Below, piece by piece: positions 8,394 to 9,070 of a stretch of 9,070 nt of DNA. Origin of the DNA: an uncultured Eubacteriales bacterium (GTDB taxonomy: Bacteria; Bacillota; Clostridia; Christensenellales; Borkfalkiaceae); the NCBI GenBank assembly GCA_902767455.1, contig CACXHH010000319.1, forward strand, positions 1-9,070. The letters run 5' to 3'. Under the pieces are notes generated by a model. That model was not told where the DNA came from. It worked only from the letters and a program-made list of their open reading frames with translations, and did not search any database. Both the position numbers and the translations under genes were made by a program. How positions within the stretch are numbered: position 1 is the first letter of the stretch; the number at the start of each line of letters is the position of its first letter.

Positions 8394-8436
8394 TGTCGAA
8401 TTATTTGTTATGGCATCGAATTTTGTCGAATAATTT
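8394..8436. repeat. Helically phased TCGAA repeats upstream of the -35
   Basis: TCGAA occurs at 8396-8400, 8416-8420 and 8426-8430, with starts 20 and 10 bp apart. The outer copies are embedded in near-identical 13-mers (TGTCGAATTATTT at 8394 and TGTCGAATAATTT at 8424). All three lie just upstream of the -35 element on the same DNA face, an arrangement expected for an activator or cooperative regulator. No protein that binds them is identified. Confidence 0.4.
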
Positions 8437-8490
8437 CATCAACGATTTCACAGGTTCATGTTTATGATAACACACTATGGCTCGATACGG

Positions 8491-8507
8491 GTTGCCCGTC
8501 GGGCAAC
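8491..8507. repeat. 17-bp inverted repeat GTTGCCCG-T-CGGGCAAC
   Basis: GTTGCCCG and CGGGCAAC are perfect reverse complements around a single T; as RNA this would be a 7-bp stem with a 3-nt loop. It is strikingly GC-rich in an AT-rich neighbourhood. On the plus strand GTTTTAAAAAT follows, which is only a weak U tract, so a plus-direction terminator is possible but not convincing. A protein-binding site or a recombination-related site are alternatives. Confidence 0.5.
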
Positions 8508-8621
8508 GTTTTAAAAATAAAAATGATTTTGAATTGTTGCCGCTTTCGTCGACAGACAGGAAGAGATGTTTACCGTTTTTGTTTAAATTTTAGCACTACA
8601 AACAATATTCGCCTTGTTAAT

Positions 8622-8636
8622 AAGAATTAAATTCTT
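8622..8636. repeat. 15-bp inverted repeat AAGAATT-A-AATTCTT
   Basis: This is a perfect palindrome around a central A. It lies 73 bp upstream of the recombinase-like remnant and contains the TAA that closes that frame. The content is AT-rich, so chance is a fair explanation. Confidence 0.35.
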
Positions 8637-8708
8637 GTTGATTTCTATCTTTTTCCGTTAAAAAATCTGTACACAGTTGTTAAACAAATCGCAGTTTACC
8701 GTATTATA

Positions 8709-8897
8709 GAGATACAGGCTATCTTTATAAACTCGCTAACCGTCCGCTTTGCAAACGAGAACAAGGAGCGGTTATACAACATTCTGAAAAAAAAGGTGCT
8801 GATATACGAAAAGAAGAAAGATGACGGACATATCAGACACACGATAGAAATCATTTACAACTTTGTTGGAGCTGTTGAAATCCCCGACTTCGACTGA
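8709..8897 (+). pseudogene. C-terminal remnant resembling a large serine recombinase (DUF4368-like end)
   Basis: Sixty-two codons end at TGA 8895-8897 with no in-frame ATG. The frame is open only to a TAA at 8628-8630, so no intact gene exists. The translated tail (KKVLIYEKKKDDGHIRHTI, then EIIYNFVGAVEIPDFD) has the pattern of the extreme C-terminus of Clostridia-type large serine recombinases: a basic helix, a 'YEK-K-DG' turn, then an 'I-I-YNFVG-IEIP' strand. That similarity is recognised by eye, not by search. The catalytic resolvase domain and the zinc/coiled-coil region are absent, so the remnant is non-functional. It runs opposite to the operon and is followed by hairpins. It could mark the edge of an old mobile element. 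A different small domain is possible. Confidence 0.5.
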
Positions 8898-8912
8898 AAC
8901 AAACAAGAGAAA

Positions 8913-8935
8913 AGGCGTGGCATCACGCCACGCCT
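8913..8935 (-). terminator. Strong hairpin terminator between convergent gene ends
   Basis: A 9-bp perfect stem (AGGCGTGGC / GCCACGCCT) closes a 5-nt loop. On the minus strand it is followed by TTTCTCTTGTTTG, a moderately U-rich tail, so it best fits termination of the leftward gene entering from the right edge. On the plus strand the tail is GATTCTC, although the hairpin lies just 15 nt after the recombinase remnant's stop and may act both ways. Confidence 0.65.
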
Positions 8936-8972
8936 GATTCTCAAAGGACAGCCTTACCGAAAAATCCCTAAT

Positions 8973-8998
8973 GGAAGTGCGGTTTCCCGCTCCTTTTT
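8973..8998 (+). terminator. Possible plus-strand terminator
   Basis: GCGG (8979-8982) and CCGC (8987-8990) form a short stem with a TTTC loop, extended by GGA/TCC across a 3-nt bulge. A run of five T follows (8994-8998), with more T after that. It would terminate plus-strand transcription coming through the recombinase remnant. The stem is short and bulged. Confidence 0.4.
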
Positions 8999-9013
8999 CG
9001 CGTCTTTTTTCCT

Positions 9014-9070
9014 TTATTTGTCGATTTTTTCAAAAACTTTCTTGTACCCGTCGTTCCCATAGGTGTAGTA
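9014..9070 (-). CDS. C-terminal tail of a leftward gene (5' part outside window)
   Basis: The minus strand reads YYTYGNDGYKKVFEKIDK and then TAA (9016-9014); the rest of the gene lies beyond base 9070. The composition looks protein-like, a hairpin terminator lies about 80 nt downstream on the same strand, and the other two minus frames look less plausible. Eighteen residues are too few to name a family. Confidence 0.4.
   Translation of the reverse strand, partial: YYTYGNDGYKKVFEKIDK

Larger units (their letters stand above)
8437..8708. other. Non-coding stretch with short inverted repeats
   Basis: No convincing gene is seen on either strand here. The stretch holds two perfect inverted repeats (8491-8507 and 8622-8636) and AT-rich sequence. 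The frame of the recombinase-like remnant is open back to a TAA at 8628-8630, but it contains no ATG, and the part before about 8709 does not look like recombinase sequence. Most likely this is decayed DNA between the operon promoter and the remnant. Confidence 0.5.

Noticed and set aside
8314..8560. Imperfect direct repeat around CAACGTTTT...ATGATTT...AATTGT (about 8314-8336 and 8504-8538)
   Set aside because: The copies differ by large gaps and the sequence is low-complexity AT-rich, so chance similarity is likely.
1..9070. CRISPR array, tRNA or rRNA genes
   Set aside because: No regularly spaced repeat-spacer pattern, cloverleaf-like sequence or rRNA-like sequence was seen on either strand.

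Overview
The window looks like AT-rich chromosomal DNA from an uncultured, probably gut-associated Bacillota/Clostridia-type bacterium. This is inferred from three things: a standard genetic code in which TGG encodes Trp and TGA works as a stop, purine-rich Shine-Dalgarno sites with a sigma-A type promoter, and a surface protein combining BspA-like leucine-rich repeats, a repeat resembling InlB/Flg_new and an MBG domain. No rRNA or other taxonomic marker is present, so this is a soft call.

Nearly all of the window (1-8378) is one leftward (minus-strand) transcription unit. A good promoter (TTGACT, 18 bp, extended -10 TGtTAAAAT; 8349-8378) drives a leader of about 145 nt. Three tightly spaced genes follow: a 1003-residue SNF2-family helicase/translocase (8197-5186); 14 nt later an 840-residue protein of unknown family with two cysteine clusters that look zinc-binding (5171-2649); and 57 nt later a large protein (2591 to beyond base 1) with a charged cytoplasmic N-terminus, seven predicted membrane helices and a long extracytoplasmic region. 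No convincing terminator separates the three, so they are probably co-transcribed. The helicase keeps all its ATPase motifs but has a large extra segment inside its first RecA lobe.

The right end (about 8431-9070) is mostly non-coding. It holds two short perfect inverted repeats, a 62-codon remnant on the plus strand that resembles the C-terminus of a large serine recombinase, one or two hairpin terminators, and the last 18 codons of a leftward gene that enters from outside the window. The decayed recombinase next to the operon promoter suggests that the operon lies at the edge of a former or degenerate mobile element.

Working idea (inference): the helicase and the cysteine-cluster protein form a two-component nucleic-acid-acting module, possibly a defence system, with a membrane/surface protein as third member. 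The gene pairing is the most likely place for something undescribed. No nuclease, methylase or toxin domain could be recognised, so a defence role is a hypothesis only.
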